A stretch of DNA of 64,000 bases from an uncultured Alistipes sp. (GTDB lineage Bacteria > Bacteroidota > Bacteroidia > Bacteroidales > Rikenellaceae): NCBI GenBank assembly GCA_949285535.1, contig CASDZP010000001.1, positions 62,001 through 126,000 of the forward strand, read 5' to 3'. Below, one piece after another: positions 42,545 to 52,022 of this stretch. The translations under genes were made by a program, and so were the position numbers. Under the pieces are notes generated by a model. That model worked only from the letters and a program-made list of their open reading frames with translations. It was not told the DNA's origin and did no database searches. Positions within the stretch are counted from its first letter, which is position 1. The number at the start of each line of letters is the position of its first letter.

Positions 42545-42889
42545 GTTTGTAAAACAACGATATTTTACCGTCTCAAAGAGTGTGGTTTATTTGGATAAAA
42601 CAGGCTTTTTCATTGAAACCAGCCTGACATAATGATTAATCAGTGGCAAAAATTATAATTTTTATGTTTTTGTCCTCACTACTAAAATTTTCCAATAGAG
42701 AACTTGCATCCCGCATACTGACCATGCCCAACGAGTAATCGTTAATCCTGTTTATTGGAAAGACATCAATAGGTGAGAAATATTACATGAGGCATGTTTT
42801 TTGAATAGATCTTGACAAGAATCTGTTCCAGAACAAATAAAAATTCTCATCGGCAGGCTTTCATGCCGATGAAATAACAGATAAATTAA
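42545..42889. other. gene-free stretch with a possible minus-strand coding remnant
   Basis: No full gene is present. On the minus strand, 42782-42636 is open for 48 codons and reads protein-like (FPINRINDYSLGMVSMRD, ending IIIFATD). It has no start codon context and no recognisable family; it could be the tail of a deleted gene. A 9-bp hairpin (TCATCGGCA/TGCCGATGA) lies at 42847-42872. This is the left edge of the accessory stretch that reaches the CRISPR locus. Confidence 0.35.
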
Positions 42890-42897
42890 TATATTTG
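42890..42897 (+). promoter_or_regulatory. candidate -7 box for the IdeS-like gene
   Basis: TATATTTG, 93 bases before the ATG at 42991. It suggests the gene is still transcribed despite its internal stop codon. Confidence 0.45.
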
Positions 42898-42990
42898 CAA
42901 AATTAAGATGTCTGAAGACTCACTCCAGACACACTAAATGAAACATTACCTATTTTGCATGTAAATGCAATATAGCTTAATCTATTTTTT

Positions 42991-44838
42991 ATGGTTAAAT
43001 GTTTTTCTATATTTAAAGGCTTATACACTAGTATCTTTATCAGCATTTTGTCTTTATCTTTATTTTCTTGTGCTTCCGAATTTCAGGATGATCTCTAGGA
43101 CAGGAATGACGGGTATTTGGATATCGCTTTTTTCAAAGCGGAGACAAAGGCTGACCTTGCAAATAATGGTGCCGGAAGTTTTACAGAGGGCGATAAAGTT
43201 GGACTTTACCTTCAAGGGGATAAAGGTCTTTCTTATCGTGAACTTACATATTCGGGAGGACAGTGGCTTCCACGTCTGAAACGTAATGATTTTGGTGAAG
43301 GGTCAATATCTTTGTCTGCTCATTATCCGGCAACAGGAGAGCAACAGAATCCGGAGACTTATCTGTTGAATATGGCATCAGACCAGACCGGAGACGGTTT
43401 TCATAATTCAGATCTGCTGTTTTCAAAAACAGTCGTCGAATCAGGTGCATACGAAGCTAATATGAATTTCGGACATGCTCTTCACAGAATCAAGATCTTT
43501 CTCTCTGGCAGTATGACCTCGCCAGAGGTTAAAGTCAGGAGTCTGACACAGGGAAATTTCAATCTCCTTACCGGTGAAGTCAATGTGAGTGGAAACGATT
43601 TCAAATGGATTACTCCATTCAAGGATACAGAAGGATATTTTGTCGCTGTGATTATTCCCCAAAGTGCGCTTCCTTACAGGGGCGATGACGGACTTCTGCA
43701 GATTGTTGCAGAGGGTAAGACAGCGAATTTCAATGCTCCTGAAAAGACTGAAGAGAACAATGACCTTACTTTTTTTGAATCAGGAAAGCAGATTTCGATA
43801 AACCTTAATCTGAGACCTGGCAATCCTGAACTTGCAGGAAAGACATTGTGGGTATATGGATTGAATGTACCTGATTTTCCAGGTAAGGAGAACCTTACTA
43901 CATATAAGCTCGGGAAAAAGTATGGTTTACCTAAAGGTCAGTGGTTCAGATATGACAATCCTTACTATGAGGAGCAATATCTCACATGGGCTGAAGGATG
44001 TGGCTGGTATGACTGTAACAAGTCACATGGAGACTATGAAGACGATTCCCAAATGTGTTGGGCGGCATCTGCATCAAATGTACTATCATGGTGGATGTGC
44101 TTGAATAAAGAATACCTTGCTGCATACGATGCAGATTATGGTTCTTCGGTGACGACCGGTTCAGGCATTTTCAAACGCCCGTCCTATGATTTCAAACCGC
44201 TTTACCCTGACGGGGTTGGCAGCTGGGACGGTTCTCTTCCGGAACCGGATAATGTCACAGTCAACAGGTCGGAAGTTTTCCAGTTCTTCAAAGAGCATTT
44301 CCCGAATTTGGGTAACGATGATCCTAAAGGAGTTGAATGGTTTTTTACCGGGGCTTATCTTGGTGGCGATATCAATGGATTTAACGGATTCCTGTCGGAA
44401 GTATTAACGAGAAATAATCCCTTGACGGCAAGAAGTTCGCACAATCCAAATAAAGAGCAGTTCAATACATTTGTTACAGATGCTCTCCTCAACAAGAGAG
44501 CTATCGGTATAAATGCGTTTGATGTTGCCGGTCCCCAAACCGGGAATCATGCAATGACAGCATGGGGTGTCGAATATGATGAGGCTGGAGATATTGCCTA
44601 TATATACTATTGCGATAACAACTCTGCGGAACAGGATCCTAATGGTGCGGTGATTATCAGACAACAGATAGTATATGCTGTCGATAATTACGGGAAAGAG
44701 TGTACTTATCTACAGCAGTTGAAACCGGAGGATCCGGATACCAGAGTTGGCAAATTCCTGATTACTTCTGTATTTTCTGCTGATCTCGGCAGAGATATAT
44801 GGAAAAATAAATATCCGGATGTAGTTGTAGAAAAATAA
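42991..44838 (+). pseudogene. fimbrillin-like/IdeS-like cysteine protease lipoprotein with an in-frame amber codon
   Basis: Read from ATG 42991 the frame encodes a lipoprotein signal (MVKCFSIFKG..., lipobox LFSC at Cys27), meets TAG at 43096-43098 (codon 36), and continues open to 44838 (616 codons in all). Residues 40-270 resemble fimbrillin-like domains (FTEGDKVGLYLQG, FGHALHRIKIFLSG). The C-terminal half resembles IdeS/Mac-type cysteine proteases (peptidase C66): Cys356 in SQMCWAASASNVLSWW and His520 in GNHAMTAWGVEY. Without the amber codon this would be a surface-anchored endopeptidase. The only start after the stop is a TTG at 43117, which gives no export signal. Codon use is more AT-rich than in its neighbours. 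Confidence 0.8.
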
Positions 44839-44917
44839 TATTTAGACTTTCCTTAAGAACGCCTTTACACATTGGCATTAAGCAATTATGCAATTTAGCA
44901 TATAGAAGGCTTTGATA

Positions 44918-44962
44918 AATCTGCAAGATTTCTTATCTTTAGGTTAAGAATCTTGCAGATTT
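44918..44962 (+). terminator. terminator after the IdeS-like gene
   Basis: AAATCTGCAAGATT and AATCTTGCAGATTT pair with a one-base bulge, and T6 follows. Confidence 0.75.
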
Positions 44963-44963
44963 T

Positions 44964-45095
44964 TTAGTTAAGAATAGTGATAATACTCCTTCTTTATTCA
45001 GCAACTTATCCGACATGCCGAACCAATCACACCCACTCTACCACTTGGCAGACAAATATATCTGGGGAAATTTGAATGAGCTTTTCAAGTGGTAA
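44964..45095 (+). pseudogene. transposase N-terminus remnant (IS5/IS1182-like)
   Basis: An open stretch ending at TAA 45093-45095 reads SLFSNLSDMPNQSHPLYHLA followed by DKYIWGNLNELF. The pattern NQSHPLYxLADKxxW is how many Bacteroidota IS5/IS1182-type transposases begin. Nothing recognisable of the catalytic domain follows; 45096-45240 shows short, broken frames. It is most likely the stump of an inserted and decayed element. No terminal repeats were found. The rest of the gap (45240-45405) holds only a small CCGTCTCAGACGG palindrome. Confidence 0.4.
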
Positions 45096-45405
45096 CTATA
45101 TATGTACTCGGTCTTGAAAGGCAGATGAAGGCACAATACGTGAATCCATGTTTCCAACATGGATTAATAGAAACATTCGGTAAATCCATACAGGATATCA
45201 GACTTTGAGATAGAAAGTTCGAAGTTGTGTAAAAAACAAGAATTGATTCTATTCAAATTTTGCCCGCTTACCCCACCACAATCGCATCAGACCGTCTCAG
45301 ACGGTGCAGTTTGTTTACGCGAATCACATTGATTATCGTATAACATATTGATAATAAACCAAGATAAACTTCATCAAAGAGAAAGAATTTTAGTCTCTTC
45401 CACAG

Positions 45406-45470
45406 AATTAAATACAAACACCGACGGGACAAACATATTTTGTTTGTCCCGTCGGTGTTTGTATTTAATT
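45406..45470. repeat. perfect 30-bp palindrome (orphan terminator-like)
   Basis: Arms 45406-45435 and 45441-45470 are exactly complementary around the 5-base loop TATTT (core CACCGACGGGACAAACA). It is too long and too perfect for an ordinary terminator and has no gene immediately before it on either strand. The nearest units are the transposase remnant to the left and the tracrRNA terminator to the right. It may mark the end of a deleted gene. Confidence 0.85.
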
Positions 45471-45562
45471 TACACTAAGAAAATACATATAAGGTTTATA
45501 TAAAATAAACTAACCCAATATTAAAAATCGAGACTTATATCATAAAAGTTTTGATTTTCTCT

Positions 45563-45655
45563 TATAAAAAAGAAGTCTCTACGGAAGTACGCAGAGACAT
45601 AGGAATTAAATCCTTCGGCATATAGCCTTATTGTGGTAAGAATGTAGAACTTACA
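45563..45655 (-). ncRNA. type II-C tracrRNA
   Basis: Divergent from cas9. The minus strand carries an anti-repeat (GTAAGTTCTACATTCTTACCACAAT) complementary, with bulges, to the first 25 or so bases of the CRISPR repeat. It is followed by AAGGCTATATGCCGAAGG, matching the AAUAAGGC...GCCG nexus of II-C tracrRNAs such as that of Neisseria. A stem GTCTCT...AGAGAC with a T-rich tail ends it at about 45563. A consensus promoter lies immediately upstream. Confidence 0.88.
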
Positions 45656-45660
45656 TATGA

Positions 45661-45692
45661 CAAATGTAGAAATAAACTTTTAAAAATCCAAG
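45661..45692 (-). promoter_or_regulatory. promoter of the tracrRNA
   Basis: On the minus strand: CTTG (45692-45689), 20 bases, then TACATTTG (45668-45661). This places the start near 45655, at the beginning of the anti-repeat. Confidence 0.75.
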
Positions 45693-45736
45693 AAATATAC
45701 TAAATTTAACCACTCAAACATAAATTTTCCCCAAAA

Positions 45737-48700
45737 ATGAAGAAGATTTTAGGCCTTGATTTAGGGACAAACTCAATCGGATGGGCGATAGTATCCCGCA
45801 ACGAAGACGCATCGTATAAATTAGAGGACAAGGGGGTCCATATTTTCCAGGACGGAGTGGCTCACGGCAAACAAGGAGAATACCCCGCGGTGCAGGAGAG
45901 GACAAACGCGAGAGCCTCAAGAAGACATTATTTCAGAAGAAGACTGCGAAAGATAGAGTTACTGAAAGTGTTGGTTGACAACAAACTATGTCCCGACATT
46001 TCAAAAGAGGCTCTTTCCGAATGGAAACTTCATAAAGTTTATCCTCTCACCAAAGAGTTCATCGAATGGCAACATACCGACGAGGCATCCGACAAAAATC
46101 CTTATCATGACCGTTACAGGTGTCTCACCGAGAAACTCGATCTGTCTCAAGAATCAGATCGTTACACACTCGGCAGAGCCTTATATCACATAATCCAGCG
46201 ACGTGGTTTTTTAAGCAATCGAAAAGATAGCACGGCAGATAGAGACGGAGTCGTAAAAGACAGCATCAAGTCTCTCACAGAAGAAATGCAAAAATCTAAC
46301 TGTACCTATTTGGGCGAATATTTTTACAAGCTCTACAAAGAGGGTACAAAGATTCGCACGGCATATACCGCCAGAGTTGAACATTATGAGCGTGAGTTTG
46401 ACGCTATCTGCGACAAGCAAGGTCTTGACAATAAGTTAAAAGTCAAACTCCACAGAGCTATTTTTTACCAACGCCCGTTGAAATCACAAAAAGGTCTTGT
46501 TGGTCATTGTGTCTTTGAGAAAGACAAAGCCAGATGTCCTGTCTCGCATCCTAAATACGAGGCATTCCGTGTCATTTCGTTTATCAACAACATCAGAGTC
46601 AAAACCGACAACGAAACGGCATACAGACCGTTAAACGATGACGAAATAGCCAAAATCACACCTCTATTTTATAGAAAGAGTAAAGCTCGCTTTGAGTTCG
46701 AGGAGATTGCCAAGAAAATAGCTGGGAAAGGCTATTACGGATATAAGACCGACAAAGGAGAGTATCCGTACAGATTCAATTTCAAGATGTACACCTCTGT
46801 AACGGGCGCACCCGTCACGGCTTCTCTCATGTCGCTCTTCGGAGAACACTGGGAGGAAAATATATGCAGTGTCTATACTCTCGCAGGCGACAAGACGAAA
46901 GACGAGATTATCAATGACGTATGGCATGCGATGTTTTCATTTGACAACGACGAGTTATTGGCACAATGGGCTATGCGACGGTTACAGCTATCCGAAAAAG
47001 AGGCAGAAGAGTTTGCAAAAATACACATACCGCAAGGATACGCGTCATTGAGTCTTAACGCGATAAACAAGATACTACCCTATCTTTACAAAGGTTACAG
47101 ATATGATCAGGCTGTTATGTTGGCAAATCTCCCTGCTGCCACAGGTTATAGTGTCAACGACGAGGCGTTCAAAAGAGTTGAAAGAGACGTGGAGTCACTG
47201 CTGCTTGATCACGACGACAACCCACTTGAGAGAGAAAGAAGCCTTTATTCATCGGTTTCCGACTATCTTATAGAATATTGCGGTGCTGACCAGAAACAGA
47301 TAGACAAACTATACTACCCCTCCATGACAGAAGTGCACCCTTCCGTATGTCATGACAATGCCAAAGGCACACCCAAACTCGGTTCTCCGAGGACTCCGTC
47401 AATCAAAAACCCCATGGCAATGAGGGCATTGTTCCGTTTGAGGAAACTGCTCAATGAATTATTGACTTCGGGCAAGATTGACAAAGAGACAGAAATACAC
47501 ATCGAGTTTGCGCGAGGTCTGAACGACAGCAATATGCGAAAAGCGATAGAGACTTACCAGAATGAACGTCAGAAGCTCCGTAATGAATATGTAACAAAGA
47601 TAAAAGAGTTTTTTAACAACGGTTACGAACCTACCGATGATGATATTCTGAAATATAGTTTGTGGGAGGAACAAAACCACACCTGCCCATATACAGGAAA
47701 AGAGATTGCCCTTATCGACTTTCTCGGAGCCAATCCCCGATATGACATCGAGCACACCGTACCGCGTGCCCGTGAAGGCGACAATTCACAGATGAACAAG
47801 ACTTTGTGCGACAGCAGGTTCAATCGTGAGCAGAAAAAGAGCAAGTTACCCTCCGAGCTTTCCAATTACAATGACATAATGGCGGTGATAGAGACATTCG
47901 GATGGCGTAAAAAAATAGATGAACTCAAAAAAAATATAGAGAAGACCAAAAGCTATTCCGCCACAAAAGCGGAAAAAGACGCAAAGATACAGAGGCGACA
48001 CACTCTCAAAATGCACCTTGATTATTGGGAAGGTAAGTTAAAGAGATTCACACTCACCGAAGTTCCCGAAGGTTTTTCAAACAGGCAGGGTGTTGATGTC
48101 GGTATTATCGGACGTTATGCGAGACTCTACCTCAAGTCTGTCTTTTGGAATGTATATACGGTTAAAGGCGCCACTACCGCCGAGTTCCGTAAAATGTGGG
48201 GATTGCAGGAAGAGTACACGAAAAAAGAGAGGGTCAATCACAGCCACCATTGTGTCGATGCAATCACAATAGCCTGCATCGGCAGAAACGAGTATGACAA
48301 GTGGGCGGTATTCAACAGAATGGAGGGTACAGGCTCGTCTAAACCGATTTTCGCCAAACCGTGGGCTACATTCACCGAAGATTTGAAAAAAATATCGGAA
48401 GAGATATTGGTTCCGCACTATACGGCATCCAACCTCTCAAAACACACAAAAAAGAGACTCAGAAAGAGAGGAGTGTTGCAATATACAAAAAAAGGGGAAA
48501 ACAAAAAGGTCATTTACACACAGGGTGACACTGCCAGAGGTGTGCTTCATGAACAAAGTTTTTACGGTGCCATAAAACAGAACGATGAAATCAGATATGT
48601 CATCAGAAAATCATTGGACTCTTTGAAAGAGGAAGATGTGGATAAAATTGTGGATGAGACCGTAAAAGCAAAAATTAAAGACGTAATTGCAGTCAAAGGG

Positions 48701-49360
48701 TTCAAGTCAGCCATGTCCGATACTATCTGGATGAACGAGGATTTGAAAATACCCATTAAAAAAGTCAGAATTTATGTAAAAAACGAACCGTTCCGCCTCA
48801 AAGAACACCGAGACAAATCCAAACTTGACTACAAGAGTCATCTTTATGTCCAAAACGACTCAAATTATTGCATGGCGATATACGAGGGTACTAATTCCAA
48901 AGGCAAACAGCAACGCTCTTTCAAGATTTTAAGTAATATGGATGCTGTCAAATATTACAACGGTAAAACATCTGACGGCAGCTTGTTTCCTATGGAAGAC
49001 GGTAACGGATTAAAACTAAAATACACACTGAAAACGGGGACAATGGTTCTTTTTTATGAGAACACACCAGAAGAAGTGTACGGGTGTAGTATGGCTGAAC
49101 TGTCAAAAAGGCTGTATAAACTTACAGGTTTATCCAGCATGGTTATCAACCAAAAACAGAACAAATATTTATATGGAACATTAGAATGTCGTCACCATCT
49201 TGAAGCAAGGAAGTCTTCAGATTTAAAAGTAAAGAGCGGCGGTTGGAAAAACGGAGAAGAATACAGACCTGTCATAAAAAACCTTCACACACAATTTAAC
49301 GCATTAGTTGAAGGTGTTGATTTCAATATAATGCTGGACGGACAGATAAAGTTTAAATAA
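45737..49360 (+). CDS. cas9: CRISPR-associated endonuclease Cas9 (type II-C)
   Basis: Cas9 uses the tracrRNA-crRNA pair to cut both strands of matching DNA. The 1,207-residue protein is complete. RuvC-I is ILGLDLGTNSIGWA with Asp8. An arginine-rich bridge helix follows (RASRRHYFRRRLRK, near 57-70). RuvC-II is EIHIEFARG near residue 590. The HNH domain is near 650-705, with DIEHTVPRA (His673) and DSRFNREQKK. RuvC-III is NHSHHCVDAIT with His837/838 and Asp841. All catalytic residues are present. Its size and the cas9-cas1-cas2 order without csn2 or cas4 define subtype II-C. cas1 starts 10 bases after the stop. Confidence 0.98.
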   Translation: MKKILGLDLGTNSIGWAIVSRNEDASYKLEDKGVHIFQDGVAHGKQGEYPAVQERTNARASRRHYFRRRLRKIELLKVLVDNKLCPDISKEALSEWKLHKVYPLTKEFIEWQHTDEASDKNPYHDRYRCLTEKLDLSQESDRYTLGRALYHIIQRRGFLSNRKDSTADRDGVVKDSIKSLTEEMQKSNCTYLGEYFYKLYKEGTKIRTAYTARVEHYEREFDAICDKQGLDNKLKVKLHRAIFYQRPLKSQKGLVGHCVFEKDKARCPVSHPKYEAFRVISFINNIRVKTDNETAYRPLNDDEIAKITPLFYRKSKARFEFEEIAKKIAGKGYYGYKTDKGEYPYRFNFKMYTSVTGAPVTASLMSLFGEHWEENICSVYTLAGDKTKDEIINDVWHAMFSFDNDELLAQWAMRRLQLSEKEAEEFAKIHIPQGYASLSLNAINKILPYLYKGYRYDQAVMLANLPAATGYSVNDEAFKRVERDVESLLLDHDDNPLERERSLYSSVSDYLIEYCGADQKQIDKLYYPSMTEVHPSVCHDNAKGTPKLGSPRTPSIKNPMAMRALFRLRKLLNELLTSGKIDKETEIHIEFARGLNDSNMRKAIETYQNERQKLRNEYVTKIKEFFNNGYEPTDDDILKYSLWEEQNHTCPYTGKEIALIDFLGANPRYDIEHTVPRAREGDNSQMNKTLCDSRFNREQKKSKLPSELSNYNDIMAVIETFGWRKKIDELKKNIEKTKSYSATKAEKDAKIQRRHTLKMHLDYWEGKLKRFTLTEVPEGFSNRQGVDVGIIGRYARLYLKSVFWNVYTVKGATTAEFRKMWGLQEEYTKKERVNHSHHCVDAITIACIGRNEYDKWAVFNRMEGTGSSKPIFAKPWATFTEDLKKISEEILVPHYTASNLSKHTKKRLRKRGVLQYTKKGENKKVIYTQGDTARGVLHEQSFYGAIKQNDEIRYVIRKSLDSLKEEDVDKIVDETVKAKIKDVIAVKGFKSAMSDTIWMNEDLKIPIKKVRIYVKNEPFRLKEHRDKSKLDYKSHLYVQNDSNYCMAIYEGTNSKGKQQRSFKILSNMDAVKYYNGKTSDGSLFPMEDGNGLKLKYTLKTGTMVLFYENTPEEVYGCSMAELSKRLYKLTGLSSMVINQKQNKYLYGTLECRHHLEARKSSDLKVKSGGWKNGEEYRPVIKNLHTQFNALVEGVDFNIMLDGQIKFK

Positions 49361-49370
49361 AGTCATCGGC

Positions 49371-50258
49371 ATGATTAAAAAGACACTGTTTTTTTCCAAT
49401 CCTTATTCGCTCAGTCTGAAAAACAGACAAATGGTCATCAGATCAAAAGAGGATGCGGACTTTTACAGAAGCGTTCCTGTCGAGGATATAGGCGTTGTTG
49501 TTTTAGAGAATCAGGAAACAGGAATTACATTGCCTTTACTGAACGCCCTGGCGGACAATAACGTTTCTGTAATAGTCTGTTCTGAAAAATTTATGCCTAA
49601 CGCAATGCTTGTAAGTCTGGATTCAAACTCAACGCAGGGAGAATGTTTCAGAAATCAGCTCACGGCATCCGAACCGCTAAAGAAAAACCTGTGGAAACAG
49701 ATTGTAGAGTCTAAAATACGTAATCAGGCGGCTCTTTTGAGCAAATTGAATAAAGACGCGAACAGATTAAAACCTTATTACATGAATGTAAAAAGCGGTG
49801 ACCCCGACAATCGTGAAGGAGTTGCAGCCAAAGAGTATTGGGACGAATTGTTCGGGAAATATTTCGTACGTTTCAGAAAAGGCAAATCTCCGAACGCGCT
49901 GCTTAATTACGGATATGCCATATTGCGAGCCGCGGTGGCAAGAGCGCTTACCGGTTCAGGATTGTTACCGTCGGTAGGAATTTTTCACAAGAACAGATAC
50001 AATTCCTTTCCTTTGGCGGATGACATTATGGAACCTTACAGACCTTATGTCGATGAAATTGTCTTCGCTCTGTATGCAAACGGAGAGACTGAACTGAACA
50101 AATATTCAAAAGAAAGAATTTTAAAAATTTTATATGCGGATACCTTTTTTGATAACATGACAAGACCGTTGGGTATAGCCTTATCCGTAACAACCGCCTC
50201 TCTCGCCAAATGTTACAACAGGCAACAAAAGAAAATCGTTTACCCGCTGTTAAAATAG
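49371..50258 (+). CDS. cas1: CRISPR-associated endonuclease Cas1
   Basis: Cas1 is the integrase that inserts new spacers together with Cas2. The 295-residue protein is a type II Cas1: the N-terminal beta domain (MIKKTLFFSNPYSLSLKNRQMVIRS) is followed by the helical catalytic domain. The metal ligands are visible as Glu in REGVAAKEYW, His in GIFHKNRYNSFPLADDIMEP, and the Asp/Glu of the latter. It lies 10 bases after cas9 and three bases before cas2. Confidence 0.96.
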   Translation: MIKKTLFFSNPYSLSLKNRQMVIRSKEDADFYRSVPVEDIGVVVLENQETGITLPLLNALADNNVSVIVCSEKFMPNAMLVSLDSNSTQGECFRNQLTASEPLKKNLWKQIVESKIRNQAALLSKLNKDANRLKPYYMNVKSGDPDNREGVAAKEYWDELFGKYFVRFRKGKSPNALLNYGYAILRAAVARALTGSGLLPSVGIFHKNRYNSFPLADDIMEPYRPYVDEIVFALYANGETELNKYSKERILKILYADTFFDNMTRPLGIALSVTTASLAKCYNRQQKKIVYPLLK

Positions 50259-50261
50259 TAT

Positions 50262-50600
50262 ATGTCTGAAAATCGAATAAACGCATATCATGTCATGTGG
50301 ATTTTTGTGTTCTTTGATCTGCCCACCGGCACTAAAAAAGAACGGAAAGAAGCGGCACAATTCAGAAAATCATTGGAAAAGGACGGCTTTACAATGATGC
50401 AATTTTCCGTATATACAAGACATTGCCCGTCAAAAGAGAATATGGAGGTGCACATAAAACGCATCAGGCATGCAACACCCTCAAAAGGGCGTATTAGTAT
50501 TTTGTCTGTAACAGACAAACAATACGGCAACATTATAAATGTTTATTGCCAGATAGAAAAAGCAAAACAGGCAACCCCTTTGCAATTAGAATTTTTTTAA
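50262..50600 (+). CDS. cas2: CRISPR-associated protein Cas2
   Basis: Cas2 forms the dimeric core of the Cas1-Cas2 integrase. The 112-residue ferredoxin-fold protein has the N-terminal MWIFVFFDLPTGTKKERKEA with the conserved Asp, and FTMMQFSVYTRHCPSKEN in the middle. It ends with LQLEFF, the usual C-terminal strand of type II Cas2 proteins. It is the last cas gene before the leader; its 3' end carries the -33 element of the leader promoter. Confidence 0.96.
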   Translation: MSENRINAYHVMWIFVFFDLPTGTKKERKEAAQFRKSLEKDGFTMMQFSVYTRHCPSKENMEVHIKRIRHATPSKGRISILSVTDKQYGNIINVYCQIEKAKQATPLQLEFF

Positions 50601-50608
50601 TATTTTTG
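50579..50608 (+). promoter_or_regulatory. CRISPR leader promoter
   Basis: TTTG at 50579-50582, 18 bases, then TATTTTTG at 50601-50608. It points into the array and overlaps the end of cas2. Transcription in this direction gives crRNAs with the spacer followed by GUUGUGG, matching the anti-repeat orientation. Confidence 0.7.
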
Positions 50609-50713
50609 TAATGAAAAATACATCATTTTACTTCCTTTAGTAAAGTTAGATACGATTTTTACACATTAATACACGGTATAACTATCGTATTATCAACACA
50701 TATTATAATAAAG
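50601..50713 (+). other. CRISPR leader
   Basis: An AT-rich, gene-free 113-base stretch between cas2 and the first repeat. It is assigned as leader because the adjoining repeats are all identical, while the variant repeats lie at the far end. Confidence 0.8.
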
Positions 50714-51868
50714 GTTGTGGTTTGATGTAGATCTTTGATATAATACAACCATACAGATTTTTTTTGTTTTTTGCAACAGGTTGTGGTTTGATGTAGATCT
50801 TTGATATAATACAACGTCTCTATCGCTCAGAGTAAGGAAGACCGGGTTGTGGTTTGATGTAGATCTTTGATATAATACAACTGGCAGTGACGGAACATTT
50901 CAAGGTGTAGAGTTGTGGTTTGATGTAGATCTTTGATATAATACAACTCCAAAGTTTCAAACACCCTAAACGATATAGTTGTGGTTTGATGTAGATCTTT
51001 GATATAATACAACGGTTATCGCTTCAACGCCATCAACGAGGTGTTGTGGTTTGATGTAGATCTTTGATATAATACAACCCTTGTCGAGCAACTCCTCGCT
51101 TTTCAGAAGTTGTGGTTTGATGTAGATCTTTGATATAATACAACTTATAAAAATGTATTCCAAAAGTCATATTTGTTGTGGTTTGATGTAGATCTTTGAT
51201 ATAATACAACTGTAACAAGTGCAAATGCGGCACAAGGAAGTTGTGGTTTGATGTAGATCTTTGATATAATACAACACGTGTATATAATTTCATCGACCCC
51301 TGCTTGTTGTGGTTTGATGTAGATCTTTGATATAATACAACATTATTACCAAAAATTAGCGGTTGACAATTGTTGTGGTTTGATGTAGATCTTTGATATA
51401 ATACAACTAAAAGCTAAAATACAGGCGAAACGAGATGTTGTGGTTTGATGTAGATCTTTGATATAATACAACGAAGACAAGAGCATGGTTAACGTCCTCG
51501 ACGTTGTGGTTTGATGTAGATCTTTGATATAATACAACTGCAAATGTCAATTTGTTAGTCGAGGTGCAGTTGTGGTTTGATGTAGATCTTTGATATAATA
51601 CAACAAGGACGGCGTTTTCACCGACAGAGAAACGTTGTGGTTTGATGTAGAGTTTTGATATAATACAACCTCGTTAATGTCGACATCCGCGGGGATATAG
51701 TTGTGGTTTGATGTAGATCTTTGATATAATACAACACAACAAGGCTATTAAAAGAATATTTTTTGTTGTGGTTTGATGTAGAGCTTTGATATAATACAAC
51801 CAACCGTAAAACAACCAAAACGACGAATAAGTTGTGGTTTGATGTAGAGCTTTGATATATAATACAAC
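50714..51868 (+). CRISPR. CRISPR array, 18 repeats and 17 spacers
   Basis: The 36-base repeat starts GTTGTGGTTTGATGTAGATC and ends TTTGATATAATACAAC. Spacers are 29 or 30 bases long and all different. Repeats 1-14 and 16 are identical. Repeat 15 (51634) has AGTTTT and repeats 17 (51765) and 18 (51831) have AGCTTT where the others have ATCTTT. Repeat 18 also carries a 2-base AT insertion (38 bases) and marks the old, leader-distal end. The repeat contains TATAAT near its 3' end, as some II-C repeats with internal promoters do, but the Bacteroidota sigma factor may not read it. No spacer was seen to match elsewhere in the window by eye. Confidence 0.98.
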
Positions 51869-52022
51869 TGCCGTATTGATAGTTTTCCATAAAAAACAAC
51901 AATAACCCTTGCAAACATCAACATATTTTACGAATATTGCATATTATTCATCGGATAATTCCAAAATAAATATATATTTACAACCCAAACCCCATACAAT
52001 AAACATAAAAACACATAAAGTC

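Noticed and set aside
45629-45664. A possible isolated degenerate CRISPR repeat upstream of cas9
   Set aside because: It is better explained as the tracrRNA anti-repeat, because the minus strand continues into the nexus and a terminator.
50827-51914. Minus-strand ORFs with the repeated peptide YYIKDLHQTTT
   Set aside because: They are translations of the CRISPR repeats and spacers, not genes.
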